NCBI RefSeq assembly: GCF_020707265.1
Contig: NZ_JAJFEQ010000003.1
Location: forward strand, 1-64,000
Length of the DNA stretch: 64,000 nt
Reading direction: 5' to 3'
DNA from: Massilia sp. IC2-477
Lineage (GTDB): Bacteria; Pseudomonadota; Gammaproteobacteria; Burkholderiales; Burkholderiaceae_D
The position numbers were made by a program, and so were the translations under genes. This document shows, one piece after another, positions 34,566-43,194 of the stretch. The notes below the pieces were generated by a model that saw only the letters and a list, made by a program, of their open reading frames with translations, did no database searches and was not told the origin of the DNA. Every line of letters begins with the position of its first letter. Positions within the stretch are counted from its first letter, which is position 1.

Positions 34566-37124
34566 TTGAAGCAACCTACTCATACCATTCCTAGCCGCGA
34601 GGAAATCCTCGCCGTCTTCCGCAGTGCCAAGGGCCCGCTCGGCGCGAGCGACCTGGCGCGCGTCCTCAAGGTCAAGCCTACCGCGCAGGAAGTGCTCGGC
34701 CGCCGGCTGAACGCGATGGAACGCGACGGCCAGATCCGCGCCGACGTCAGCGGCACCTATATGCTTGCAGACCAGTCCGGCTTCATCACCGGCAAGGTCA
34801 GCGCGCACCGTGACGGCTACGGCTTCGTCATTCCGGACGAGGGCGGCGACGACCTGTTCCTGAACGATAAGGAAATGAACAAGGTGCTCAACGGCGACCG
34901 CGTGCGCGCACGCGTCACCGGCACCGATCGCCGTGGCCGTCCGGAAGGCACCATCGTCGAGGTGGTCGAACGCGCCAACACCCACATCATCGGTCGCCTC
35001 ATGAATGAAGGCGGCGTCTGGATCGTCTCGCCGGAAGACAACCGCATCAGCCAGGACGTGCTGGTGGCGGGCGGACCGGGCAAGGCCAAGGCCGGGCAGG
35101 TCGTCAGCGTCGAGCTGATCGAACAGCCTTCGCGCTTCCAGCAGCCCACCGGCCGCATCGCCGAAGTGCTCGGCGAGCTGGACGACCCGGGCATGGAAAT
35201 CGAAATCGCGGTGCGCAAGTTCGGCGTGCCGCACGTATTTTCGCCGGCCGCGCTGAAGCAGGCCAACCGCCTGCCGAACGAAGTGGTGGATGCCGACCTG
35301 CGCGACCGCGTCGATCTGCGCGACGTGCCCCTGGTGACGATCGACGGCGAAGACGCACGCGATTTCGACGACGCGGTCTATTGCGAGCCGGTGAAGATCG
35401 GCCGTACCAAGGGCTATCGCCTCTTGGTCGCGATCGCCGACGTCAGCCACTACGTCAAGCCGAACGATGCGCTGGACGCGGATGCGATCGAGCGCAGCAC
35501 CTCGGTCTACTTCCCGCGCCGCGTGATCCCGATGCTGCCCGAGAAGCTGTCCAACGGCCTGTGTTCGCTGAACCCGGCGGTGGACCGCTGCACCCTGGTG
35601 TGCGACATGGTCGTGACAACGGACGGCGAAGTCACGGCCTACCAGTTCTACCCGGCCGTGATGCACTCGGCCGCGCGCCTGACCTATAACGAAGTAGCCG
35701 AGATCCTCGGCAACACGAATGGTCCGGAAGCCCAGCGCCGCCCTGGCATTGTGCCGCACCTGCTGAACCTGAACGAAGTGTTCCGCGCGCTGCTCAAGGC
35801 GCGCCAGGAGCGCGGTGCGATCGACTTCGAGACCACCGAGACCTACATCGTCTGCAATGCCGTCGGCAAGATCGAAAAGATCATCCCGCGCACCCGCAAC
35901 GATGCGCACCGCCTGATCGAAGAGTGCATGCTGGCGGCGAACGTGTGCGCGGCGGATCTGCTGATCCGCCACAAGCACCCTGGCACCTTCCGCATCCACG
36001 CGGTGCCGACCGAAGAAAAGCTGAACCAGCTGCGCACCTTCCTGAAGCTCGTCGGCCTGAACCTGGGCGGCGGCACCAAGCCGACCGCGCGCGACTACGC
36101 CGAGGTGATGCAGAAGATCAAGGAGCGCCCGGACGCTGCGCTGCTACAGACCATGCTGCTGCGCTCGATGCAGCAGGCGGTCTACAGCCCGGACAACGTC
36201 GGCCACTTCGGCCTGGCGTATGAAGCCTACGCCCACTTCACCAGCCCGATCCGCCGCTATCCGGACCTGCTGACCCACCGCGCGATCAAGGCCATCCTGC
36301 AAGGGAAGAAGTACGAGCCGAAGGGCATCGAGCTGGGCAAGCTGAATACGACCCTGTCGAATTCCGCGCGCAAGCAGGCGGCCAAGGACAAGGCCGCGGG
36401 CACCCAGAAGAACGAGAAGGACCTGACGATCTGGGACGCGCTGGGCGTGCACTGCTCGGCCAACGAGCGCCGCGCCGACGAAGCCTCGCGCGACGTCGAG
36501 AACTGGCTGAAGTGCTACTTCATGCAGGACAAGCTGGGCGAGGACTTCACCGGCACCGTGTCCGGCGTGACCCCGTTCGGCATCTTCGTCACGCTTGACC
36601 AGCTGTACGTCGAGGGCCTGGTGCACATCAGCGGCTTGGGTACCGACTACTTCCAGTACGACGAAGCGCGCCACGAACTGCGCGGCGAACGCGGCGGCGC
36701 AACCTACCGCCTGACCGACAAGGTCAACGTCAAGGTGGCGCGCGTGGACCTCGAGTCGCGCAAGATCGACCTGGTGCTCGCTGAAGCGCAGGCAGCAATC
36801 CCGGCGCCGATGGAACGCGCACGCCAGGCCGCCATCGAGGCGCTCGAGCCGAAGCCACCGCGCAAGCGCAAGGCCAAGGGCGAAGCTGCGCCCGTCGAGC
36901 CGTCGCGCTATACCAGTGCCGCAGACGAGGAAGATGAGGACGAAGACGTCGTCTTCGTGCCGCCGCCGCGGGTGCCGCGCAGCGCGCGCAAGCCGGCCGC
37001 CCAGGCCGCAAGCAAGACCACGGCGTCCAAGACGCCAACCAAGCGTGCCGCCAGCAAGAGCGCACCGAAAACCAAGGCGGAGGCCAAGACCCCCGCTGCT
37101 AAAACTAGCAGGAAGAAGAAGTAA
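34566..37124 (+). CDS. rnr: Ribonuclease R
   Basis: The 852-residue 3'-5' exoribonuclease removes structured RNA and helps rRNA, tmRNA and mRNA turnover. An N-terminal winged helix (PSREEILAVFRSAKGPLGAS) is followed by cold-shock domains (GFITGKVSAHRDGYGFVIPD), the RNB catalytic domain with the metal site DGEDARDFDDAVY (about 259-271), an S1 domain (FTGTVSGVTPFGIFVTLDQL, from about 658), and a Lys/Ala-rich basic tail of about 100 residues. The start is TTG 34566 with only a weak purine stretch before it; the sequence right after it fits the family N-terminus. rlmB follows after three bases, as in many proteobacteria. Confidence 0.95.
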   Translation: MKQPTHTIPSREEILAVFRSAKGPLGASDLARVLKVKPTAQEVLGRRLNAMERDGQIRADVSGTYMLADQSGFITGKVSAHRDGYGFVIPDEGGDDLFLNDKEMNKVLNGDRVRARVTGTDRRGRPEGTIVEVVERANTHIIGRLMNEGGVWIVSPEDNRISQDVLVAGGPGKAKAGQVVSVELIEQPSRFQQPTGRIAEVLGELDDPGMEIEIAVRKFGVPHVFSPAALKQANRLPNEVVDADLRDRVDLRDVPLVTIDGEDARDFDDAVYCEPVKIGRTKGYRLLVAIADVSHYVKPNDALDADAIERSTSVYFPRRVIPMLPEKLSNGLCSLNPAVDRCTLVCDMVVTTDGEVTAYQFYPAVMHSAARLTYNEVAEILGNTNGPEAQRRPGIVPHLLNLNEVFRALLKARQERGAIDFETTETYIVCNAVGKIEKIIPRTRNDAHRLIEECMLAANVCAADLLIRHKHPGTFRIHAVPTEEKLNQLRTFLKLVGLNLGGGTKPTARDYAEVMQKIKERPDAALLQTMLLRSMQQAVYSPDNVGHFGLAYEAYAHFTSPIRRYPDLLTHRAIKAILQGKKYEPKGIELGKLNTTLSNSARKQAAKDKAAGTQKNEKDLTIWDALGVHCSANERRADEASRDVENWLKCYFMQDKLGEDFTGTVSGVTPFGIFVTLDQLYVEGLVHISGLGTDYFQYDEARHELRGERGGATYRLTDKVNVKVARVDLESRKIDLVLAEAQAAIPAPMERARQAAIEALEPKPPRKRKAKGEAAPVEPSRYTSAADEEDEDEDVVFVPPPRVPRSARKPAAQAASKTTASKTPTKRAASKSAPKTKAEAKTPAAKTSRKKK

Positions 37125-37127
37125 TAC

Positions 37128-37871
37128 ATGAAAAACAAAATGCTTTTCGGTTTCCACGCGGTGACCTCGCGGCTGCGCCACGAGGCCCAATCGGTGGAAG
37201 AGATCTTCGTCGACGCCGAGCGCAACGACGCCCGCATGAAGGCCCTGATCGCCAGCGCGAAAGAGGCCGGCGTGCGCGTCATGCCGGTCGAAGCCGCGCG
37301 CCTCGACAAGATCACCGGCACCCGCCGCCACCAGGGCGTGATCGCCTTTGCCAGCCAGCTGGCGCTGGCGCGTAACCTGGACGAGCTGCTCGATGCGATC
37401 GAAGGCCCGCCGCTGCTGCTCATCCTCGACGGCATCACCGACCCGCACAACCTGGGCGCCTGCCTGCGCGTGGCAGACGGCGCCGGCGCACATGCCGTCA
37501 TCGTGCCGAAGGACCGTGCGGTCGGCCTGAACGCCACCGCCGCCAAGGTCGCCAGCGGCGCCGCCGAGAGCGTCCCCTACATCACGGTCACCAACCTGGC
37601 GCGCACCATGCGCGACCTGAAGGACCGCGGCATCTGGCTGATCGGCACCTCCGACGACGCCGACAAGGGCCTGTACGAAGCCGATTTCTTCGGCCCTGCC
37701 GCACTGGTGATGGGCTCGGAAGGCGAGGGCATGCGCCGCCTGACGCGCGAGACCTGCGACCTCCTGGTCAGCATTCCGATGTTCGGTTCGGTCGAGAGCT
37801 TGAACGTGTCCGTGGCCTCGGGCGTGTGCCTGTATGAGGCGCGCCGGCAGCGGATTGGGCGCGAGGGTTAA
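37128..37871 (+). CDS. rlmB: 23S rRNA (guanosine-2'-O-)-methyltransferase RlmB
   Basis: The 247-residue SpoU-family enzyme methylates G2251 (E. coli numbering) in the peptidyl-transferase P loop. It has an N-terminal substrate-binding domain ([20 protein letters not shown]) and the SPOUT motifs [31 protein letters not shown] and [15 protein letters not shown]. It overlaps the leader of nothing and follows rnr by three bases, with GAAGAAG as ribosome site at the rnr end; the rnr-rlmB pair is conserved. Confidence 0.95.
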   Translation: MKNKMLFGFHAVTSRLRHEAQSVEEIFVDAERNDARMKALIASAKEAGVRVMPVEAARLDKITGTRRHQGVIAFASQLALARNLDELLDAIEGPPLLLILDGITDPHNLGACLRVADGAGAHAVIVPKDRAVGLNATAAKVASGAAESVPYITVTNLARTMRDLKDRGIWLIGTSDDADKGLYEADFFGPAALVMGSEGEGMRRLTRETCDLLVSIPMFGSVESLNVSVASGVCLYEARRQRIGREG

Positions 37872-37884
37872 CGCAGCTCTACGT

Positions 37885-38014
37885 AAATTGGATCCCGGCC
37901 TTCGCCGGGATGACGGTCTCCAGTTAGCGGTACTGTCAGAAGTAGTAGTTCGCTAGCGTTTGAGAACGGCCCTTAGCGTTTGCACGTCGTTCCGGCGAAG
38001 GCCGGAACCCAATT
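37885..38014. repeat. REP-like inverted repeat (GGATCCCGGCC family), copy 2
   Basis: The arms AATTGGATCCCGGCCTTCGC (from 37887) and GCGAAGGCCGGAACCCAATT (to 38014) face each other about 70 bases apart. The wording matches the copy at 19374-19459 apart from compensating changes in the arm (TGCGC to TTCGC on one side, GCGCA to GCGAA on the other), so base pairing is preserved. Confidence 0.75.
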
Positions 38015-38112
38015 CCGTCCCGCCGCCTACAGCTTCACCATCCCCCGCAGTCCCCAAGCAAACCGCAGCGACATGCGCTACCATCATTTCTTGGTTTGCG
38101 ATCATCCTTATT

Positions 38113-38850
38113 ATGTTTTCCAACTTACGCGACGATATCCATAGCATCATCCAGCGCGACCCCGCCGCCCGCAATGGCTGGGAAGTCCTGACCTGCTACC
38201 CCGGCCTGCATGCGCTGATCATGCACCGCTGGGCGCATGCCTGCTGGAAGCTCAACCTGAAGTGGATCGGCCGCTTCATCTCCTACGTCGCCCGCATCAT
38301 CACCGGCATCGAGATCCACCCGGGCGCCACCATCGGCCGCCGGGTCTTCATCGACCACGGCTTCGGCGTGGTCATCGGCGAGACGGCCGTGGTCGGCGAC
38401 GACTGCACCATCTACCAGGGCGTCACCCTGGGCGGCACCACGCTGGTGGCCGGCACCAAGCGCCACCCGACGCTCGAGCGTGGCGTGATCGTCGGCGCCG
38501 GCGCCCAGGTGCTGGGCGCTTTCACCGTCGGCGAATACGCCAAGATCGGTTCCAACGCCGTCGTCATCAAGCCGGTCCCGAGCGGCGCCACCGCGGTCGG
38601 CAATCCGGCCCACATCATTCGCAAGGAAGACCAGTCGCGCAGCGCCCACCTGTTCGCCGCCTATGGCGTCACGCCCAACGGCGACGACCCGTTGTCGAAA
38701 GCCCTGCGCGGCCTGATCGACCACGTGGCGCGCCAGGACGAGCAGATCGAACGCCTCACCAACACCATGCGTGAAGCCGGCCTCTGCTGCCCGAAGGTGA
38801 CCGAGGGTGATAAACTCGATTCCGAACAACTGAACCGACTGGTCGACTGA
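38113..38850 (+). CDS. cysE: Serine O-acetyltransferase
   Basis: The 245-residue enzyme makes O-acetylserine for cysteine synthesis. It has a short N-terminal helical part (MFSNLRDDIHSIIQRDPAAR) and a left-handed beta-helix of hexapeptide repeats with IEIHPGATIGRRVFIDHG and the catalytic His in FIDHGFGVVIGETAVVGDD. This is the compact form found in Bacillus and many betaproteobacteria, without the long N-terminal domain of E. coli CysE. An upstream in-frame ATG (37960) runs through the repeat element and is rejected. It is followed eight bases later by yceH. Confidence 0.92.
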   Translation: MFSNLRDDIHSIIQRDPAARNGWEVLTCYPGLHALIMHRWAHACWKLNLKWIGRFISYVARIITGIEIHPGATIGRRVFIDHGFGVVIGETAVVGDDCTIYQGVTLGGTTLVAGTKRHPTLERGVIVGAGAQVLGAFTVGEYAKIGSNAVVIKPVPSGATAVGNPAHIIRKEDQSRSAHLFAAYGVTPNGDDPLSKALRGLIDHVARQDEQIERLTNTMREAGLCCPKVTEGDKLDSEQLNRLVD

Positions 38851-38858
38851 GGAATCGC

Positions 38859-39524
38859 ATGACGAATGAAGTGACGGGCACTGCCGAGCTGGATCCGATG
38901 GAAATCCGCGTACTCGCGGTGCTGGCCGAAAAAGAGGCGCTGACGCCCGATAACTACCCGATGTCGGTGAACGCGATCGTCAACGGCTGCAACCAGCTGT
39001 CGAGCCGCGACCCGATCATGCAGCTGACCGACGAGGTGGTGCAGGATACCCTGCAGCGCCTGATCGAGAAGAAGCTGGTCAGCGCGATCTCCCAGGCCGG
39101 GGCGCGCGTGGTGAAATACGAGCACCGCATGCGCATCAAGTGGACGCTCGAGCAGGACAAGGTGGCGGTGCTGGCGATCCTGATGCTGCGCGGCCTGCAG
39201 ACCGCCGGCGAGATCCGCACCCGCACCGGGCGCCTGTTCGAGTTCAAGAGCGTGCCGGAAGTGGAAAGCGTGCTGCAGTTCCTGATCGATAAATACCCGC
39301 CGCTGGTGGCGCGCCTGGACCGCGCTCCGGGCACCAAGGAGGCGCGTTACGGCCACCTGCTGGGCGGCGAACTCGCCGCCTACGAGCCGCCCGCGGCCGG
39401 CGCCGGCCTCGGTGGCGGCGGCGCCAGCCGTGTCGGCCAGCTCGAGCAGGAAGTCGCCGCCCTGCGCGGCGAACTCGAGGAACTCAAGGCGCAGTTCGAG
39501 GCGTTTCGCCAGCAGTTCCAGTAG
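38859..39524 (+). CDS. yceH: DUF480 family protein YceH
   Basis: The 221-residue protein has the DUF480 opening LDPMEIRVLAVLAEKEALTP and NYPMSVNAIVNGCNQLSSRD, with two winged-helix units and a C-terminal coiled coil (RVGQLEQEVAALRGELEELK) that is common in this family. It is conserved across proteobacteria but its function is not firmly known. The 3' end overlaps the convergent periplasmic-protein gene by 41 bases. Confidence 0.9.
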   Translation: MTNEVTGTAELDPMEIRVLAVLAEKEALTPDNYPMSVNAIVNGCNQLSSRDPIMQLTDEVVQDTLQRLIEKKLVSAISQAGARVVKYEHRMRIKWTLEQDKVAVLAILMLRGLQTAGEIRTRTGRLFEFKSVPEVESVLQFLIDKYPPLVARLDRAPGTKEARYGHLLGGELAAYEPPAAGAGLGGGGASRVGQLEQEVAALRGELEELKAQFEAFRQQFQ

Positions 39525-40308
39525 GCGCGTCCGCCGCGGCGGCATAGGTCAGTTCGACCACCGCATCGTCGCTCCAGGTAGCGTTCCCGATCGGGACCTG
39601 GAACGATTCCTCCTTGACCTCCAGCTGGGCCGAGCGATTGCCCTCGACCAGGATTGCCCCGGCGAGCTTGCGTTCGGCGCGGAAGGGGAAATTCGCCTTC
39701 CTGCTCGCCCCCTCCCAGCGGAAATCGTCCTGGTCGCCGAAGAAGCCGCACCAGTCGGTCCGCAGCAGGAGGGTGTTGACGGTCATGACCCAGAAGGTGG
39801 GAATCTCTTCCTTGGCCATGGCGATCGTCACCTTGCACTCCAGCCGCAGGTCGCCCAGGCGCCGCTGGTTCACCGGCAGGCCCGGCGTGCGGATCTCGGG
39901 CTCGGTGCGGTACAGGCGGCGCTTGCGGTTCAGTTCCAGCTCGCTCTTCGCATCCGCGGCCGCCTCGCTGCGCGGCACCTCGAAACGTCCGCTGGCGTCG
40001 ATCGCGATCGGCAGCTTGAAGCCGTCGTCCCCGACCAGGCGCGCCGCCAGTGGCTCGGGCGACTCGTCCTTCTTGCCGGTGCTCAGGCGGAAGCGCAGGC
40101 GATCGGCCGCAGGGGCCAAGGCGTGGTGGCGCTCAAAAGCATCCATGCCAGCCAGGATCACCTTGTACTTGCGCACGTCCGGGTTGCGCATGGCATTCAC
40201 ATGCACGGGATCGAGCTCGCGCACCGGCTTGTCCTCTGCGGCGCGGGTGATATCAATCGCGCCGCAGAGGAACAGCGCGCCGAGCGCCAGGGCGGGGAGG
40301 GCGCGCAT
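39484..40308 (-). CDS. Exported protein of unknown function, last gene of the GntR/ABC operon
   Basis: The 274-residue product has a signal peptide (MRALPALALGALFLCGAIDI, cut near TRAAED). The mature part is mixed alpha/beta with a basic centre and no motif I recognise. The long upstream open frame is a shadow of the permease gene; ATG 40308 lies five bases past the permease stop, with GAGGG upstream. Its position as the last gene of a YtrA-type GntR/ATPase/permease operon suggests that it works with that transporter at the envelope, perhaps as a periplasmic partner. This is inference. Confidence 0.7.
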   Translation of the reverse strand: MRALPALALGALFLCGAIDITRAAEDKPVRELDPVHVNAMRNPDVRKYKVILAGMDAFERHHALAPAADRLRFRLSTGKKDESPEPLAARLVGDDGFKLPIAIDASGRFEVPRSEAAADAKSELELNRKRRLYRTEPEIRTPGLPVNQRRLGDLRLECKVTIAMAKEEIPTFWVMTVNTLLLRTDWCGFFGDQDDFRWEGASRKANFPFRAERKLAGAILVEGNRSAQLEVKEESFQVPIGNATWSDDAVVELTYAAAADAPTGTAGETPRTAP

Positions 40309-40313
40309 CCGGA

Positions 40314-41279
40314 TCAGCCCTCGTCGCGCCAGCGGCGCATGCGCATCGCAGCGTAGAGCATCCCGACGCCAACCAGGGCGGCGATCCAGACGCCTGGGGT
40401 GGCCAGGGTGCCGTAGGACATGCCCAGCAGGCCGGCCGGGTCGATGCCTTCCTGCTGGTTCATGACGGCGATGTGGTCCTGCGAGAACCAGATGCCCGGC
40501 ACCAGGCCGGCCAGGCCGCGCGCTACCACTTCGCTCCAGAACCAGTCGACGTTGATCACGTTGTTCGACACGTGGCCGACCAGCACGTTGAACCACTTCA
40601 GCAGCAGGGCGACGACCAGCGGCGTGCCCACGGCCCACAGGAAGACCTTGGAACGGGCCCAGCTCGACACCAGCAGCAGCCAGCCGACGGTCGGCAGCGC
40701 CCACAGGATGTACACCGGCAGGAAGGCCAGCAGGTAGAGGGGGCTCAGGTACAGGTTCGGCTCCATCAGCACCGGGGCGAACAGGTTCATGCCCTTGCTG
40801 GCGGTGCCGACCAGGCCGAGCAGCAGCATGACGAGGGCGGCGGCGGTACCGATCGCGATGGTAATCAGGGGCACCACGCAGACGGCCGTGATCACTTTCG
40901 AGAGGACGGTATCGCGGTCCGACAGCGGGAGCGATTTCCAGAACAGGATGCTGCGGTCCTTGCGGTCATCGTGCAGGGCCGAGAGGCAGTAGAAGAACGC
41001 GACCACGGCCAGCACCATGAACACCGGCGCCGCCAGGCCCATGTAGCCCGAGGCCGCGATATGCGCCACCTTGTAGCGCAGCGCCGGCGGCACGCCGTTG
41101 ATCTGCACGACATTGTGGCCGTTGAACTGGATGTTCTCGGGGGCGCTGATCGTCATGGCGTACAGGAAGCCGCCGCCCACCAGCAGGATCATGGCGGCCG
41201 CAACCGCGACCGGCGTCCACAGGAAAGCGCCCTTGTGCTCCCAGAACTCGCGCCGGAGCAGCCATTTCATCGTTTTCAT
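40314..41279 (-). CDS. ABC-2-type transporter permease
   Basis: The 321-residue membrane protein begins MKTMKWLLRREFWEHKGAFL, has a first helix followed by a large extracytoplasmic loop and five further helices, and the ABC-2 wording FYCLSALHDDRKDRSILFWK followed by SLPLSDRDTVLSK. It pairs with the ATPase encoded before it (overlap of four bases). Such GntR-controlled exporters often respond to cell-wall antibiotics or export lipids or peptides; the substrate here is unknown. Confidence 0.88.
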   Translation of the reverse strand: MKTMKWLLRREFWEHKGAFLWTPVAVAAAMILLVGGGFLYAMTISAPENIQFNGHNVVQINGVPPALRYKVAHIAASGYMGLAAPVFMVLAVVAFFYCLSALHDDRKDRSILFWKSLPLSDRDTVLSKVITAVCVVPLITIAIGTAAALVMLLLGLVGTASKGMNLFAPVLMEPNLYLSPLYLLAFLPVYILWALPTVGWLLLVSSWARSKVFLWAVGTPLVVALLLKWFNVLVGHVSNNVINVDWFWSEVVARGLAGLVPGIWFSQDHIAVMNQQEGIDPAGLLGMSYGTLATPGVWIAALVGVGMLYAAMRMRRWRDEG

Positions 41280-42133
41280 GCGTAGGTTCCTTTCATCGTT
41301 GCCACGAACAGGTCGGCAACGCTGGGGTTGCGGGTCTCGCCGAGCTGGGCGAGCTGGGCGCGCGAGACGCCGTCGAACAGCATCACGGCCTTGCCGAACA
41401 CGTTGCGCTGGTCGATCGGCGCCAGGGCGTTGGCGGCGCCGACCTTGTCGGCCGGGACCATCACCTCGGTATAGCGCTCGCCGATTTCTTCCATCGTCGC
41501 GGCCAGCACGATCTTGCCGTCGCGGATGAACATCAGGTCGGTCAGGATGTGCTCGACTTCTTCCACCTGGTGGGTGGTGATGACGATGGTCTTCTGCTCG
41601 TCGAAGTAGTCTTCCAGCAGGTTCTGGTAGAACTGCTTGCGGTACATGATGTCCAAGCCCAGGGTGGGTTCATCCAGCACCAGCAGCTTGGCGTCGATGG
41701 CCATCACCAGCGCCAGATGCAGCTGGACGATCATGCCCTTTGACATCTCCTTGACCTTCATGTTCGGCTTGAGCTTGGTGTTGGCGATGTACTTCTCGGC
41801 ACGGGCGCGGTTGAAGCGCGGGTGCACGCCTTCCACGAAGTCGACCGCATCCTTCACGCGCAGCCAGCGCGGCAGGATGGCGACGTCGGCGATGAAGCAG
41901 ACGTCCTTCATCAGGTCGTCGCGCTGGGTGCGCGGGTCGTAGCCCATCACCGACAGCTGGCCGTCGAAGTCGATCAGGCCGAGCGCCGCCTTCAGGGTGG
42001 TGGTCTTGCCCGAGCCGTTGGGGCCGATCAGGCCGACGATGCGGCCGGCGGGCACTTCGAAGTCGATGCCGTCGACGGCGGTACGCTTGCCGTAACGCTT
42101 GGTCAGGCCGCGTGCGGAGAGCACGGCGCTCAT
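41276..42133 (-). CDS. ABC transporter ATP-binding protein
   Basis: The 285-residue protein has Walker A GPNGSGKTTT (about residue 40), a degenerate signature region VKEMSKGMIVQLHLAL where LSGGQ would be (MSKGM), Walker B LLVLDEPTLGLD and a switch His in ITTHQVEEVEH. The weak signature is common in the YtrB/EcsA-like exporters. ATG 42133 overlaps the stop of the GntR gene by four bases; the open frame upstream is a shadow. Confidence 0.92.
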   Translation of the reverse strand: MSAVLSARGLTKRYGKRTAVDGIDFEVPAGRIVGLIGPNGSGKTTTLKAALGLIDFDGQLSVMGYDPRTQRDDLMKDVCFIADVAILPRWLRVKDAVDFVEGVHPRFNRARAEKYIANTKLKPNMKVKEMSKGMIVQLHLALVMAIDAKLLVLDEPTLGLDIMYRKQFYQNLLEDYFDEQKTIVITTHQVEEVEHILTDLMFIRDGKIVLAATMEEIGERYTEVMVPADKVGAANALAPIDQRNVFGKAVMLFDGVSRAQLAQLGETRNPSVADLFVATMKGTYA

Positions 42134-42507
42134 GCTGAACCTCCCGGTGCGTGGTTGCCGGAAGCGTTCAGCAGGGTTTCCACGTTCAGGCCGAGGCGGC
42201 GGATGCGTTCGACCATGGCGGGCCATTCCTCGCGGATGAAGCGCTCGCGTTCGGTGGCCAAGAGTTTTTCGCTTGCTCCTTCAGTGACGTACATGCCAAT
42301 CCCCCTTCGTTTTTCTACTAAGTGCTCGTCGACCAGTTCCTGGTATGCCTTCGATACCGTGATCGGGTTGAGTTGGTATTCGGCCGCGATCTGGCGGACC
42401 GAGGGCAGGGCGTCGCCGGCTTTCAGAATACCGTCGAGCATCATGCCCACCACCCGCTCCTTGAGCTGGCGGTAGATGGGTGCGTTGTCATTCCAGCCGA
42501 CTGTCAT
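42130..42507 (-). CDS. GntR-family regulator (YtrA subfamily)
   Basis: The 125-residue protein is a GntR winged helix (PIYRQLKERVVGMMLDGILK, GDALPSVRQIAAEYQLNPIT, VEKRRGIGMYV) with only a short C-terminal dimerisation helix, which defines the YtrA group that represses its own ABC operon. ATG 42507 has GGGAGGA upstream; an in-frame ATG ten codons earlier is less likely. It is the first gene of the four-gene operon running to 39484. Confidence 0.9.
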   Translation of the reverse strand: MTVGWNDNAPIYRQLKERVVGMMLDGILKAGDALPSVRQIAAEYQLNPITVSKAYQELVDEHLVEKRRGIGMYVTEGASEKLLATERERFIREEWPAMVERIRRLGLNVETLLNASGNHAPGGSA

Positions 42508-42586
42508 GTCCAGTCCTCCCTTGTGGTGGCGCTGCATTGTTCATGTTGTCTCCCCTTGGTGTCACATTGAAGTGGTGTTGTAGTGA

Positions 42587-42614
42587 AGTATAACAGTGGC
42601 TTGGTAAATGTAAA
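42587..42614 (-). promoter_or_regulatory. Sigma-70 promoter of the GntR/ABC operon
   Basis: On the minus strand TTTACA and TATACT are 16 bases apart, about 80 bases upstream of the GntR start. The surrounding CACTGTTATACTTCACTACA has short direct and inverted repeats where the repressor could bind. Confidence 0.65.
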
Positions 42615-42696
42615 CATACATATTGAACAAATTTTTGCGGGCGCGGCCTCGAGGCGGGCTTTGGTAGGATGGAGGACGACAAGACAGGAGGAAGCG

Positions 42697-43089
42697 ATGT
42701 TGAAGTGCCCGAATTGCGGCGAATCGCCGCTGGCCCATGCGATCAGGGAAATGCACTACACCTACAAGGGGCAGAGCACGACGATTCCCGAAGTCGCGGT
42801 CGAGCATTGCGCCGGGTGCAAGGAGGTCATGTTCGCGCAAGGCGAGCATGACCACTACGGCGAGCTGGTGGCGGCCTTTCGCAAGCAGGTGGATGCCGAG
42901 GAGCTCAAGACGATCCGGGCGATGCGCAAGGCGCTGGGCCTGACCCGGCAGAAGGCGGACGAATTGTTCGGGGATGGGGCGGGGGACTTTGCGCGCTTCG
43001 AGTCGGGGGAGGCGCATGCGCCGGTGGCGCTGGTGAAGCTGTTGCGGCTGCTGGGGAAGCACCCAGAGTTACTGGATGAGGTGCGGTAG
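42697..43089 (+). CDS. Orphan MqsA-like antitoxin/regulator
   Basis: The 130-residue protein has an N-terminal YgiT-type zinc finger (CPNCGESPL and EHCAGCKEVMF, a CxxC pair each) and a C-terminal HTH_Xre domain (IRAMRKALGLTRQKADELFG, FARFESGEAHAPVALVKLLR), the layout of MqsA. MqsA normally follows the MqsR toxin gene; here the gene upstream is the divergent GntR and no small toxin frame is visible on either side. ATG 42697 has ACAGGAGG upstream. It may be a solitary regulator. Its stop codon lies inside the repeat that follows. Confidence 0.85.
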   Translation: MLKCPNCGESPLAHAIREMHYTYKGQSTTIPEVAVEHCAGCKEVMFAQGEHDHYGELVAAFRKQVDAEELKTIRAMRKALGLTRQKADELFGDGAGDFARFESGEAHAPVALVKLLRLLGKHPELLDEVR

Positions 43090-43194
43090 GGTGGGCAGGT
43101 TTCCTGCCCACGCGCTCAAGCAGCGGCAATATCGTTGTCGGCGAGATTCATCCGATAACAATCACCGCGTGGGCGGGGAACCCGCCCACCCTAC
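43086..43194. repeat. GTAGGGTGGGC-family inverted repeat supplying two stop codons
   Basis: Two hairpin arms, GTGGGCAGG/CCTGCCCAC and GTGGGCGGG/CCCGCCCAC, point at each other about 50 bases apart, each ending outward in GTAGGG. The TAG of that end is the stop of the MqsA-like gene on one side (43087-43089) and of lpxH on the other (43191-43193). A single arm recurs at 34091-34117. Confidence 0.8.
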
